Below, in pieces: positions 1 through 10,643 of a DNA stretch of 64,000 nucleotides (position 1 is the first letter of the stretch; every line of letters begins with the position of its first letter). The stretch is taken from NCBI RefSeq assembly GCF_041080625.1, contig NZ_CP163518.1:4774001-4838000 (forward strand). The letters run 5' to 3'. The DNA is from Streptomyces sp. CG1. Its GTDB lineage: Bacteria; Actinomycetota; Actinomycetes; Streptomycetales; Streptomycetaceae. The position numbers and the translations under genes are program-made. A model generated the notes under the pieces. It searched no databases, was not told where the DNA came from, and saw nothing but the letters and a program-made list of their open reading frames with translations.

Positions 1-281
1 GTGACCCGGGCGACGACCGGTTTGGGCAGCTCCACGATCTGCCGGAGCAGGGCCACCAGCATGTCCGGATCGGGAGGGTCGCGCAGGTCGGCGCCCGCGC
101 AGAACGTCGTACCGGTGTGGGTGAGGACGACGGCCCGGACCTCCGGGTCCCCGGCGCAGTCGGCCAGGGCCTTCGCGAGGTCGCCGACGAGGGCCGCCGA
201 GAGCGCGTTGCGGGTGTCGGTCGCGTCGAGGCTGAGGGTTTCGACGGCACGCGCGCGTGTGCGGCCGATCAGTGTGCTCAC
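1..281 (-). CDS. Enoyl-CoA hydratase/isomerase family protein (3' end beyond window)
   Basis: The first 93 codons of a crotonase-fold protein are visible and the rest lies beyond base 1. Residues 24-31 (RNALSAAL) and the oxyanion-hole motif CAGADL at about 61-66 are typical of enoyl-CoA hydratases. The start is GTG at 281: the ATG at 283 is followed at once by a stop. It lies 28 bases after the acyl-CoA ligase gene on the same strand and is probably the last member of the same acyl-CoA operon. In an atu/liu-type pathway such an enzyme would hydrate an unsaturated acyl-CoA or glutaconyl-CoA intermediate. The exact substrate cannot be told from this fragment. Confidence 0.85.
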   Translation of the reverse strand, partial: MSTLIGRTRARAVETLSLDATDTRNALSAALVGDLAKALADCAGDPEVRAVVLTHTGTTFCAGADLRDPPDPDMLVALLRQIVELPKPVVARV

Positions 282-309
282 ATGTGCTCCCTGAGCGGCG
301 TCGGTACGG

Positions 310-1881
310 TCATGCGCGCTCCCTGAGCCGGCGGCGCAGGATCTTGCCGGAGGCGGCGCGCGGGACGGTGTCGATGAAGGTGATCCGGCGGATGCGCTTG
401 TAGGGGGCGACCCGCTCGGCGACGTAGAGGAGGATCTCGTTCTCGGTGAGGTCGCCGTCAGCGCCGGCCCGGCGGACGACGAAGGCGTGCGGGACCTCGT
501 TGCCGTCTTCGTTGTAGGTGCCGATGACGGCGGCGTCGGCGACGCCGGGGTGGGTGAGCAGCAGGGCCTCCAGCTCGGCGGGAGCCACCTGGAAGCCCTT
601 GTACTTGATGAGTTCCTTCACCCGGTCCACGACGAACAGCCAGCCGTCGGCGTCCACATGCCCGACGTCGCCCGTGTGCAGCCAGCCGTCGGCGTCGATC
701 ATGGCGGCGGTGGCATCGGGACGGCCGAGGTAGCCCTTCATCACCTGGGGACCACGGATCAGGATCTCGCCGGACTCGCCGGTGCCGAGGTCCTTGCCGG
801 GCTCGTCCAGGGACACGATCCGCATCTCGGTCCCGGCGATGAGCCTGCCGACGGTGCCGGCAGGGGCGTCGTGCAGGCGGTCGAGGGGGACGACATGGGT
901 GCCGGGCGACAGCTCCGTCATGCCGTAGGCCTGGCCGATCGGGGACAGGCCGAGCCGCTCGGCGCAGGCCCGGGCGAGCTGGGCGTCCAGCGGGGCGGCG
1001 GCGCTGAGGACGTACTTCAGGGAGGAGAGGTCGTAACGCGTGACCGCCGGGTGCTTGGCGAGGGCGAGGACGATCGGCGGGGCGACGTACAGGCCGGTGA
1101 TGCGGTGGTTCTCGATGGCCGCGAGGAAGGTCTCCAGGTCGAAGCGGGGCAGGACGACGACCGTGGCACCCTTGCGCAGCGGGGCGTTCATCAGGGCGGT
1201 CAGGCCGTAGATGTGGAAGAACGGCAGGACGGCGAGGATGCGCTCGCCGTCCCCCATGGTGACGGCGGGCTCCAGCTGGGCGAGGTTGGTGGCGATCTGC
1301 CGGTGGGTGAGCATCACGCCCTTGGGGACACCGGTGGTGCCGGAGGAGTACGGCAGCGCGGCGACGTCCTCGGCCGGGTCGAAGGCGAGCTGCGGCTCGG
1401 GCGCGGTGGTGGCGAGCATGTCGATCAGCGACCGGTGCCCGGACGCGCTGTCACAGACGAATATCTCCCTGACCCCGCCCGCGAGTTCGGCGGCGCGGCG
1501 GGCCGTCTCCAGCAGGGGTGAGACGGTGACGATCCAGCGGGCGCCGCTGTCGCCGAGCTGTTTGGCGAACTCCTCGGGGGTGGCGAGCGGGTGCACCGTG
1601 GTGACGGAGGCACCCGCGCGCGTGGCCGCGTAGAACACGGTCGGGAAGGCGATCGTGTTGGGGCTGTGCAGGGCGAGGACGTCGCCCTTGCGGACGCCCG
1701 AGTCGGCGAGGCCGGCGGCGATACGCCGGTGGAACCGGTTCACCTGCGCGTACGTGAGGGTGGTGCCGTCCGTGCCGTCGATCAGGGCCGGGCGCTCACC
1801 GAAGTCGGCGGCGTGGCCCAGGACGGCCTCGTGGATCGGGAGTTCTACGGGCGGGACATCTGCGTACTCGCTGCGGAACAC
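310..1881 (-). CDS. Cinnamate/4-coumarate:CoA ligase-like acyl-CoA synthetase
   Basis: 523-residue ANL-superfamily adenylate-forming enzyme. The P-loop motif PYSSGTTGVPKG is at about 177-188, GQAYGMTE near 317-324, GEILIRG near 375 and the C-terminal catalytic lysine in PRAASGKILRR near 510. The sequence closely resembles, from memory, the S. coelicolor cinnamate:CoA ligase ScCCL (SCO4383), which activates cinnamate and 4-coumarate in vitro. The start is GTG. Its place between an acyl-CoA dehydrogenase and an enoyl-CoA hydratase, downstream of a biotin-dependent carboxylase, suggests that the physiological substrate is a carboxylic acid fed into a beta-oxidation-like route rather than phenylpropanoid synthesis; that is inference. 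Confidence 0.92.
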   Translation of the reverse strand: MFRSEYADVPPVELPIHEAVLGHAADFGERPALIDGTDGTTLTYAQVNRFHRRIAAGLADSGVRKGDVLALHSPNTIAFPTVFYAATRAGASVTTVHPLATPEEFAKQLGDSGARWIVTVSPLLETARRAAELAGGVREIFVCDSASGHRSLIDMLATTAPEPQLAFDPAEDVAALPYSSGTTGVPKGVMLTHRQIATNLAQLEPAVTMGDGERILAVLPFFHIYGLTALMNAPLRKGATVVVLPRFDLETFLAAIENHRITGLYVAPPIVLALAKHPAVTRYDLSSLKYVLSAAAPLDAQLARACAERLGLSPIGQAYGMTELSPGTHVVPLDRLHDAPAGTVGRLIAGTEMRIVSLDEPGKDLGTGESGEILIRGPQVMKGYLGRPDATAAMIDADGWLHTGDVGHVDADGWLFVVDRVKELIKYKGFQVAPAELEALLLTHPGVADAAVIGTYNEDGNEVPHAFVVRRAGADGDLTENEILLYVAERVAPYKRIRRITFIDTVPRAASGKILRRRLRERA

Positions 1882-1910
1882 GGTTCCTCCAAGCGGCTGC
1901 CGGTGGTGGC

Positions 1911-3071
1911 CTAGTACGACTTGGGCAGGCCCAGGGTCTGGTGGGAGACGTAGTTGAGAATCATCTCCCGGCTCACCGGGGCAATACGAGCCACACGTGC
2001 CGCCGTTATCAACGAGGCGAGCCCGAACTCGCGCGTGAGCCCGTTGCCGCCAAGGGTGTGCACGGCCTGGTCGACCGCCTTCACACAGGCCTCCCCGGCC
2101 GCGTACTTGGCCATGTTGGCGGCCTCACCTGCGCCGATGTCGTCGCCGACGTCGTAGAGATGGGCGGCCTTCTGCATCATCAGCCGGGCCAGCTCCAGAT
2201 CGATGTGCGCCTGCGCCAGGGGGTGGGCTATCGCCTGGTGGGCGCCGATGGGGGTCTTCCAGACGGTGCGGTCGCGGGCGTACTCGATCGCCTTGGAGAG
2301 CGCGTAGCGGCCCATGCCGATCGCGAAGGCCGCCGTCATGATGCGCTCGGGGTTCAACCCGGCGAACAGCTGCAGCAGACCGGCGTCGCCGTCGCCGACA
2401 AGCGCGTCGGCGGGCAACCGTACGTCGTCCAGGACCAGCTCGAACTGCTTCTCGGCAGCGTTGAGTTCCATGTCGATGGGGCGCTTCTGGAAGCCCTCGG
2501 CGTCCGTCGGGACGATGAACAGGCAGGGCTTGAGGCGTCCGGTGCGGGCGTCCTCGGTACGGCCGACGACGAGGACGGCGTCCGCCATGTCGACACCGGA
2601 GATGAAGACCTTGCGTCCGGTGAGGAGCCAGTCGGTGCCGTCGCGGCGGGCCGTGGTGGTGATGCGGTGGCTGTTGGAGCCCGCGTCGGGCTCGGTGATA
2701 CCGAAGGCCATGAGGCGTGTGCCGTCGGCGATTCCGGGGAGCCACGTCTGTTTCTGGGCCTCTGTGCCGAAGCGGGAGATCACGGTGCCGCAGATGGCAG
2801 GGGACACGACGAGCATGAGGAGCGGCGAGCCCGCGGCACCCAGCTCTTCGAGGACGATGGAGAGTTCGGTGATACCGCCGCCTCCGCCTCCGTGTTCCTC
2901 CGGGAGGTTGACGCCGAGGTAGCCGAGTTTGCCCGCCTCGGACCAGAGTTCGGTGAGGGGCTTTCCCTCGGCGACGGTTCGCATCAGGTAGTCGCGGCCG
3001 TAGCGTTTGCCGAGGGCGGCTACGGCGGAGCGGAGGGCTTTGTGCTCTTCGGATTCGATGACGGCAGTCAT
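1911..3071 (-). CDS. Acyl-CoA dehydrogenase
   Basis: 386-residue flavoprotein dehydrogenase of normal family length. The FAD/substrate signature FGITEPDAGSNS lies near residues 124-135, followed by the beta-sheet domain (KVFISG) and the C-terminal helical domain with the HTLGGNGLTREF segment that contacts FAD across the dimer. It would introduce an alpha,beta double bond into an acyl-CoA and pass electrons to ETF. It lies 7 bases after the carboxylase alpha gene and 29 bases before the ligase gene, so it is almost certainly co-transcribed. By analogy with liu/atu operons it would make the 3-methyl-enoyl-CoA that the carboxylase then uses. Confidence 0.92.
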   Translation of the reverse strand: MTAVIESEEHKALRSAVAALGKRYGRDYLMRTVAEGKPLTELWSEAGKLGYLGVNLPEEHGGGGGGITELSIVLEELGAAGSPLLMLVVSPAICGTVISRFGTEAQKQTWLPGIADGTRLMAFGITEPDAGSNSHRITTTARRDGTDWLLTGRKVFISGVDMADAVLVVGRTEDARTGRLKPCLFIVPTDAEGFQKRPIDMELNAAEKQFELVLDDVRLPADALVGDGDAGLLQLFAGLNPERIMTAAFAIGMGRYALSKAIEYARDRTVWKTPIGAHQAIAHPLAQAHIDLELARLMMQKAAHLYDVGDDIGAGEAANMAKYAAGEACVKAVDQAVHTLGGNGLTREFGLASLITAARVARIAPVSREMILNYVSHQTLGLPKSY

Positions 3072-3078
3072 GGGGCTC

Positions 3079-4932
3079 CTAGGAAGAGGTTTCCTGCACT
3101 ACGGCGAGCAACATGCCCGGCTCGACCTGCTGCCCCGCCTTGGCATGCAAGGCGGTGAGCGTTCCGGTGACCGGCGCTGAGATCTGGTGCTGCATCTTCA
3201 TCGCCTCCAGCCATATGAGTCCTTGGCCGGCCTGAACCGTCGCCCCTTCCGACAGGCCCTCGGCGATGCGTACGACCGTGCCCGGCATCGGTGCGAGCAG
3301 GGAGCCCGGGGCGAGCTGGGCGGTGGGGTCGGGGAAGCGGGGCAGGGCGGTGAGGCGGGCGGAATTGACATAGACCTGGTCACCGTGGCGTGCGACCGCG
3401 AACTTCCGCTCCACACCGTCCACTTCGAATACGACCAGACGCGCGTCGGCGTGTACGACCCGGACCCCCTCGGCGCTGAGCCCGGTGCGCGTGTGCCGGT
3501 AGCGGACCTCGTGCTCCTCCCCCGCCAGCTCGTACCGCTTGGCCTGCGGCTGTGCGGGCAGGTTGCGCCAGCCGCCGAAGCGGGAGCGGCCGTGGGCGTC
3601 GGCGAGGGCGGCGGCCAGCGGGGCGAGGGGGTCGGAGGCGGAGTCGGTGAGTTCGTCGAGGTGGCGGCCGTAGAAGCCGGTGTCCATGCGGCCGCTTGTG
3701 AACTCCTCGTGGCGCAGGGAGCGCACGAGCAGGTCGCGGTTGGTGAGCGGGCCGTGCAGGTCCGCTCGTTCCAGGGCGCCCGCGAGCTTGCGGAGCGCCT
3801 CCGCGCGGGTGGGCGCGTGGGCGACGACCTTGGCGAGCATCGGGTCGTAGTGGACGCCGATGCGGTCACCGTCGGTGTAGCCGGTGTCGAGGCGGACGCC
3901 GTCCGGTACGGCGAGGTGGTGCAGGGTGCCGGTCTGCGGGGCCCAGCCGTGGGCGGGGTCCTCGGCGTACAGGCGGGCCTCGATCGCGTGGCCACGCGCG
4001 CGTGGCGGGTCCTTTTCGAGGGCGTGTCCCTCGGCGACGCGGATCTGTTCGGCGACCAGGTCGATGCCGAACACCGCCTCCGTGACGGGGTGTTCGACCT
4101 GGAGGCGGGTGTTCATCTCGAGGAAGTGCGCGCGGCCGTCGGCGACCAGGAACTCGACGGTGCCGGCGCCTTCGTAGGCGACGGCGCACACGGCCTGTAC
4201 GGCCAGCGCGTGCATGTCGCTCGTGAGCGCCTCGGAGATGCCGGGCGCCGGGGCCTCCTCGATGACCTTCTGGTGGCGGCGCTGGAGGGAGCAGTCGCGG
4301 GTGCCGAGCGTCCAGATCGTGCCGTGGGTGTCGGCGAGGATCTGCACCTCTACATGGCGGCCGTTCTCCAGGTACGGCTCCACGAAGACCTCGCCGTCGC
4401 CGAAGGCGCTCGCGGCCTCGGCGCGTGCGCTCTTCAGTGCGGCGCTCAGCTCCTCCAGGCGGCGCACGATCCGCATCCCGCGCCCCCCGCCGCCCGCGGC
4501 GGCCTTCACCAGCACCGGCAGGTCGGCCTCGGTGACGTCGGCTTCGGTGAGGGAGGCGATGCCCATCAGGTCCTTGGCGCGGGTCTTGGACGCCATCGCC
4601 TCGATGGCCTCCGGGGAGGGGCCGATCCAGATCAGGCCGGCGTCGAGGACGGCGCGGGCGAAGTCGGGGTTCTCGGAGAGGAATCCGTAACCGGGGTGCA
4701 CGGCGTCCGCGCCGGCGGCCAGGGCCGCCTTCACGATCAGGTCGCCGCGCAGATACGTCTCGGCGGGTGCCGCGCCCGGCAGCCGTACCGCCGTGTCGGC
4801 CACGCGCGCGTGGAGCGCGTTCCCGTCCGCGTCCGAGTGCACGGCGACCGTCCGGATTCCCAACTCACGGCAGGTCCGGATGATCCGGCAGGCGATCTCG
4901 CCGCGGTTGGCGACCAACAGAGTCTGGATCAT
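3079..4932 (-). CDS. Acyl-CoA carboxylase alpha subunit (biotin carboxylase + BCCP)
   Basis: 617-residue protein that carboxylates its own biotin with bicarbonate and ATP. The biotin carboxylase N-domain starts at LLVANRGEIACRII. The glycine-rich ATP-grasp loop AAAGGGGRGM and the EMNTRLQVEHPVTE motif follow, and the biotinylation motif EAMKMQH lies near the C-terminus, as in MCC- and ACC-type alpha subunits. ATG at 4932, preceded by GTGAGG, fits better than the in-frame GTG at 4941. The segment between MASKTRAKDLM and LPVLVKAAAGGGG is unusually short and lacks the common AGVPVVPG-like sequence. The beta subunit gene lies immediately upstream. Confidence 0.93.
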   Translation of the reverse strand: MIQTLLVANRGEIACRIIRTCRELGIRTVAVHSDADGNALHARVADTAVRLPGAAPAETYLRGDLIVKAALAAGADAVHPGYGFLSENPDFARAVLDAGLIWIGPSPEAIEAMASKTRAKDLMGIASLTEADVTEADLPVLVKAAAGGGGRGMRIVRRLEELSAALKSARAEAASAFGDGEVFVEPYLENGRHVEVQILADTHGTIWTLGTRDCSLQRRHQKVIEEAPAPGISEALTSDMHALAVQAVCAVAYEGAGTVEFLVADGRAHFLEMNTRLQVEHPVTEAVFGIDLVAEQIRVAEGHALEKDPPRARGHAIEARLYAEDPAHGWAPQTGTLHHLAVPDGVRLDTGYTDGDRIGVHYDPMLAKVVAHAPTRAEALRKLAGALERADLHGPLTNRDLLVRSLRHEEFTSGRMDTGFYGRHLDELTDSASDPLAPLAAALADAHGRSRFGGWRNLPAQPQAKRYELAGEEHEVRYRHTRTGLSAEGVRVVHADARLVVFEVDGVERKFAVARHGDQVYVNSARLTALPRFPDPTAQLAPGSLLAPMPGTVVRIAEGLSEGATVQAGQGLIWLEAMKMQHQISAPVTGTLTALHAKAGQQVEPGMLLAVVQETSS

Positions 4933-4947
4933 GGACCTCACTGGACC

Positions 4948-6542
4948 TCACATCCGGAAGACGCCGAAGCCACCGCGCGCGCCTTCGTAGGGCGCGGTGT
5001 GGATGGCGGACAGGCACAGGCCGAGCACGGTGCGGGTGTCGCGCGGGTCGATGACGCCGTCGTCGTACAGCCGCCCGGACAGGAACATCGGCAGCGACTC
5101 GGACTCGATCTGCTGCTCCACCATGGTGCGCAGGGCGGCGTCCGCGTCCTCGTCGTACGGCTGTCCCTTCGCCGCGGCCGACTGGCGGGCGACGATGGAC
5201 AGCACCCCGGCGAGCTGCTGCGGGCCCATGACGGCGGACTTGGCGCTGGGCCAGGCGAACAGGAAGCGGGGGTCGTAGGCGCGGCCGCACATGCCGTAGT
5301 GCCCGGCGCCGTACGACGCGCCCATCAGCACCGACAGATGCGGCACCCGGCTGTTGCTGACCGCGTTGATCATCATCGAGCCGTGCTTGATGATCCCGCC
5401 CTGCTCGTACTCCTTGCCGACCATGTAGCCGGTGGTGTTGTGCAGGAAGAGCAGCGGGATGTCGCGCTGGTTGGCGAGCTGGATGAACTGGGCGGCCTTC
5501 TGCGACTCGGCACTGAAGAGGACCCCTTGGGCGTTCGCCAGGATGCCGACCGGGTAGCCGTGCAGGGACGCCCAGCCGGTCACCAGACTGGTCCCGTACA
5601 GCGGCTTGAACTCGTCGAAGTCGGAGGCGTCCACGATCCGGGCGACGACCTCGCGCGGATCGAAGGGGATCTTGAGATCGCCGGGGACGATGCCGAGGAG
5701 TTCCTCCGGGTCGTACTTGGGCGGGGCCGCCGGGCCCGGATCGTCGTACGCCTTGCGATGGTTGAGGCGGGCCACCACACGGCGCGCCTGCCGCAGCGCG
5801 TCCGGCTCGTCCACGGCGAAGTAGTCGGCGAGGCCGGACACGCGCGCGTGCATCTCGGCGCCGCCCAGGGACTCGTCGTCGCTCTCCTCGCCGGTGGCCA
5901 TCTTCACGAGCGGCGGCCCGCCGAGGAAGACCTTCGCCCGTTCCTTGACCATGATCACGTGGTCGGACATGCCGGGGATGTAGGCGCCGCCGGCCGTGGA
6001 GTTGCCGAAGACGACCGCGATGGTGGGGATGCCTGCGGCGGAGAGGCGGGTGAGGTCGCGGAAGATGGCGCCGCCCGGGATGAAGATCTCCTTCTGCGAG
6101 GGCAGGTCGGCGCCGCCTGACTCCACCAGGGAGATGCAGGGGAGGCGGTTGGCGAGCGCGATGTCGTTGGCGCGCAGGGCCTTCTTCAGCGACCAGGGGT
6201 TGCTGGCACCGCCGCGAACGGTCGGGTCGTTGGCGGTGATGAGGCACTCCACGCCCTCGACCACCCCGATGCCGGTGACGAGCGAGGCGCCGACGGTGTA
6301 GTCGCTGCCCCAGGCGGCGAGCGGGGACAGCTCCAGGAACGGCGTGTCCGGGTCGAGGAGCAGCTCGATCCGCTCGCGGGCGAGCAACTTGCCGCGCCCC
6401 CGGTGCCGTTGGACGTACTTCTCGCCGCCGCCCGCGAGCGCCTTGGCGTGCTCGGCGTCGAGTTCGGCGAGCTTGGCGAGCATGGCCTCGCGGTGCGCGC
6501 GGTGGTCGGGGCTGCCCGGATCCAGGGCCGAGGTCAGGATGG

Positions 6543-6546
<4 letters not shown>
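4948..6546 (-). CDS. Acyl-CoA carboxylase beta subunit (carboxyltransferase)
   Basis: 532-residue carboxyltransferase of the MCC/GCC/PCC beta type. It shows the N-terminal crotonase-like domain with RERIELLLDPDTPF, the VRGGASNP-like loop, and the C-terminal domain with GGSYGAGHYGMCGRAYDPRF-like sequence (here GASYGAGHYGMCGR). The start is GTG at 6546, which overlaps the stop of the DUF1446 gene as GTGA; the longer frame upstream is non-coding by context. It transfers carboxyl from biotin to an acyl-CoA. The neighbours (AtuA-like protein, acyl-CoA dehydrogenase) favour a methylcrotonyl- or geranyl-CoA-like substrate over acetyl or propionyl-CoA; that is inference. Confidence 0.92.
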
Positions 6547-8221
<1,675 letters not shown>

Positions 8222-8225
<4 letters not shown>

Positions 8226-9016
8226 CGGTCCGACTCCTTCGGCGCGCGGCCGGTGCCGGGCGGGCCCGCGAAGGCCTGCGCGATGTCCAGCCAGTGGTCG
8301 GCGTCCGGGCCGACGGCGGTCAGGGCGAGGTCGGCGCGGTGGGCGCGCTGGGTGACGAGGAGGCAGAAGTCGAGGGCGGGGCCGGTGACGCGCTGCGCGG
8401 CGCCTTCGGGGCCGTACACCCACAACTCGCCAGCGGGAGAGACGAGTTCCACACGGAACTCTTCGGCGGGGGGTGTGCTCCCGTGGACGGTGTAGGCGAA
8501 GTCCCGGGTACGGACCCCGAGGCGGGCCACATGCTTGAGCCGGTCGGTGGGTGTGCGAACCACACTCAGTGCCTCGGCGATGTCCAGGCCGTGGGCCCAG
8601 GTCTCCATAAGGCGGGCGGTGGCCATGGAGGCGGCGGACATGGGCGGGCCGTACCAGGGGAAACGGGCGCCGGGCGGCGCGGCACGCAGCGCCCGGTCGA
8701 GGGCCTCGCGCCCTTCGCGCCATGTCCGCAGCAGCTCGGCGGGCGCGAGCCGGGCTCCGTCCTCCGCTCCCTCGTCCACGAACGAGTCGGGGGCGGTGAG
8801 CGCCTTCTCGACCAGCGTCCGGAAGGCGTCCGCGTCGGTGACGGCCAGCAGGGCCGAGCGGTCGGTCCAGGCGAGGTGCGCGATCTGGTGGGCTACGGTC
8901 CAGCCGGGGGCGGGGGTGGGCAGGGCCCACTGCTCGGGGCTCAACTCGGCCACGAGCAGGGCGAGTTCCTCGCTCTCGGCACGCAGGTCGTCGATGACGG
9001 GCGTCGGGTCGGCCAT
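8222..9016 (-). CDS. TIGR03084 family metal-binding (DinB/maleylpyruvate isomerase-like) protein
   Basis: 264 residues starting [14 protein letters not shown]. The segment [19 protein letters not shown] carries the conserved histidines of the DinB/mycothiol-dependent maleylpyruvate isomerase-like four-helix fold, and [18 protein letters not shown] the later metal-binding histidine. This matches the actinobacterial TIGR03084 family, whose function is unknown. It is the first gene of the acyl-CoA operon and overlaps the AtuA-like gene as GTGA. A role as a thiol-dependent isomerase or transferase in the pathway is possible but unproven. The ATG at 9016 lies about 33 bases from a TetR-type palindrome at 9049-9060. 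Confidence 0.82.
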
Positions 9017-9048
9017 GGGGGGAGCATGGCAGCGGGGATAGAAACAAT

Positions 9049-9060
9049 CAAGCGTGCTTG
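9049..9060. promoter_or_regulatory. TetR-type operator candidate for the acyl-CoA operon
   Basis: The sequence CAAG-CGTG-CTTG is a palindrome with a four-base centre, flanked by AT-rich DNA (AAACAAT before, CATTAATTT after) that is unusual here and could hold the promoter of the minus-strand operon starting at 9016. Paired CAAGC/GCTTG half-sites are common for TetR-family regulators of acyl-CoA metabolism in actinomycetes. No TetR gene is adjacent, so the regulator would be encoded elsewhere. Confidence 0.45.
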
Positions 9061-9132
9061 CATTAATTTGGCGCCGGCACCGAACGAGGATGCCCTGCAG
9101 AACGGGGATGCCCTCCTGGTCCCCGCCGTCCG

Positions 9133-9538
9133 TCACACCGCTTCCACCGGCGGATACACCGGCTCCCAGCACGCGGCCCGCACGGCCACGTCGATGCCGT
9201 CCGGACCGGCGGACCGAGCCACCCCCTCGTCCACAGCCGCACGGACCACGGCCACGGCGACCGCCTCCGACGTGACGCGGGAGGCGCGGGTGACGATCGT
9301 GCCAAGGTCGAGACCGGGGAAGACCAGGGCAGCTGCTGGCCTGTCCGATCTCGTACGTCGTCCCGTCCCGTTCGATTGGACCTGGGCAGGACGATCGGGC
9401 GTGCGCTGTGCCGGCCAGCTCGCGGCGCTGGGTCTCGGTGAACGCCGTACCGCGATTGATCCGGGGGGCGGCGAGTACGGCCCGGCCCCGGGCGGTGATC
9501 TTCAGCGGACGGGGGGTGGTGTCCCTGTCGCCGGTCAC
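9133..9538 (-). pseudogene. Decayed NAD-type malic enzyme (internal deletion plus frameshift)
   Basis: From a GTG at 9538 the frame reads about 40 residues, including [16 protein letters not shown], like the N-terminus of malic enzymes (LL.DPRLNKGTAFTEEER). It then jumps straight to [12 protein letters not shown], the segment that precedes NNALVFPGLGLG near the C-terminus of the enzyme. After one extra base near 9331 the next frame continues as [13 protein letters not shown] and on to a stop at 9133. About 400 residues of the catalytic core are missing. It is on the minus strand, directly upstream of the acyl-CoA operon. No function is expected. Confidence 0.75.
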
Positions 9539-9598
9539 GGAACCACCCTTCCACAAACACCGCACGGGTTCTCGGCGTGGGACCGCGGGCCGGGGGCG

Positions 9599-10564
9599 TC
9601 AGGCCTCCGGTGCCGGTTCCACCCGGGCCTTGCCTCGGCCCACCTGGGTGCGTACGGCGCCGATGCTCGCCGCGATGACCAGGGCGATCGCGGCGGCCTC
9701 CGTCGGGGACAGGGACTGGCCGAGGACGAGGAAGCCGGCCGTTGCCGCCACTGCCGGTTCGAGGCTCATCAGGATGGCGAAGGTGGAGGCGGGGAGACGG
9801 CGCAGGGCGAGGAGTTCGAGGGTGTAGGGCAGGACCGAGGAGAGCAGGGCCACCGCCGAACCGAGGGCGAGGGTGGTCGGGTTCAGGAGGCGGGTGCCTG
9901 CCGAGGCCACGCCTATGGGGAGGAACAGGAGCGCCGCCACCGCCATGGCGAGGGCCAGGCCGTCCGCCTGCGGGAAGCGGCGGCCCGTACGGGCGCTGAA
10001 GACTATATAGATGGCCCACATGGCGCCGGCGCCCAGGGCGAATGCGACACCTATGGGGTCCAGATTGCCGAAGCCTCCGCCGCCCAGCAGGAACACACCG
10101 AGCAGTGCCAGGCCCGCCCACACCGCGTTGACCGCACGGCGGGAGGCCAGGACGGACAGGGCCAGCGGGCCGAGGACCTCCAGGGTGACCGCCGGGCCCA
10201 GCGGGATACGGGCGACCGCCGAGTAGAAGAGGCCGTTCATCGCACCCATCGCGACACCGAAGGCGAGCACCGTGCCCCAGTCGGCGCGCGAATGGCCGCG
10301 CAGCCGGGGGCGGCAGAACAGGAGGAGGACCACGGCCGCCGCGAGGAGGCGGAGGGTGACGACGCCCAGGGCGCCGGCCCGGGGTATCAGGGTCACCGCC
10401 AGGGCCCCGCCGAACTGGACCGAGATACCGCCGGCCAGCACCAGGCCGACCGGGCCGAGTGAGCCGAGGCGGTGATGCCCTCGTGCGGGCGCGACCTGGG
10501 GCTGCGTGGCGGTGCTGGGGGTGGCGGTCACGGGCGGTCCTGGTGCTTGATCGGGTTCGTTCAT
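9599..10564 (-). CDS. EamA/RhtA-like drug/metabolite transporter
   Basis: 321-residue integral membrane protein with a polar N-terminal tail of about 30 residues and about ten hydrophobic segments arranged as two EamA repeats. LGVVTLRLLAAAVVLLL and LSSVLPYTLELLALRRLPASTFAILMSLEPAVAA are typical of the RhtA/EamA group that exports amino acids and related small molecules. The ATG at 10564 gives the usual length. It is a single gene with no obvious operon partner, and the substrate cannot be assigned. Confidence 0.88.
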   Translation of the reverse strand: MNEPDQAPGPPVTATPSTATQPQVAPARGHHRLGSLGPVGLVLAGGISVQFGGALAVTLIPRAGALGVVTLRLLAAAVVLLLFCRPRLRGHSRADWGTVLAFGVAMGAMNGLFYSAVARIPLGPAVTLEVLGPLALSVLASRRAVNAVWAGLALLGVFLLGGGGFGNLDPIGVAFALGAGAMWAIYIVFSARTGRRFPQADGLALAMAVAALLFLPIGVASAGTRLLNPTTLALGSAVALLSSVLPYTLELLALRRLPASTFAILMSLEPAVAATAGFLVLGQSLSPTEAAAIALVIAASIGAVRTQVGRGKARVEPAPEA

Positions 10565-10643
10565 CTCGATGGACTACCAGGTCCAGGGTAATGGACTTCG
10601 ACAGGAGCGTGAACCCTTTAAGCAGCTGTCCCGCATGATGGGA

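Noticed and set aside
3187..6120. 977-codon plus-strand frame opposite the carboxylase genes
   Set aside because: It has no domain similarity, biased Gly/Val/Asp composition from antisense GC3, and lies opposite two well-supported enzymes.
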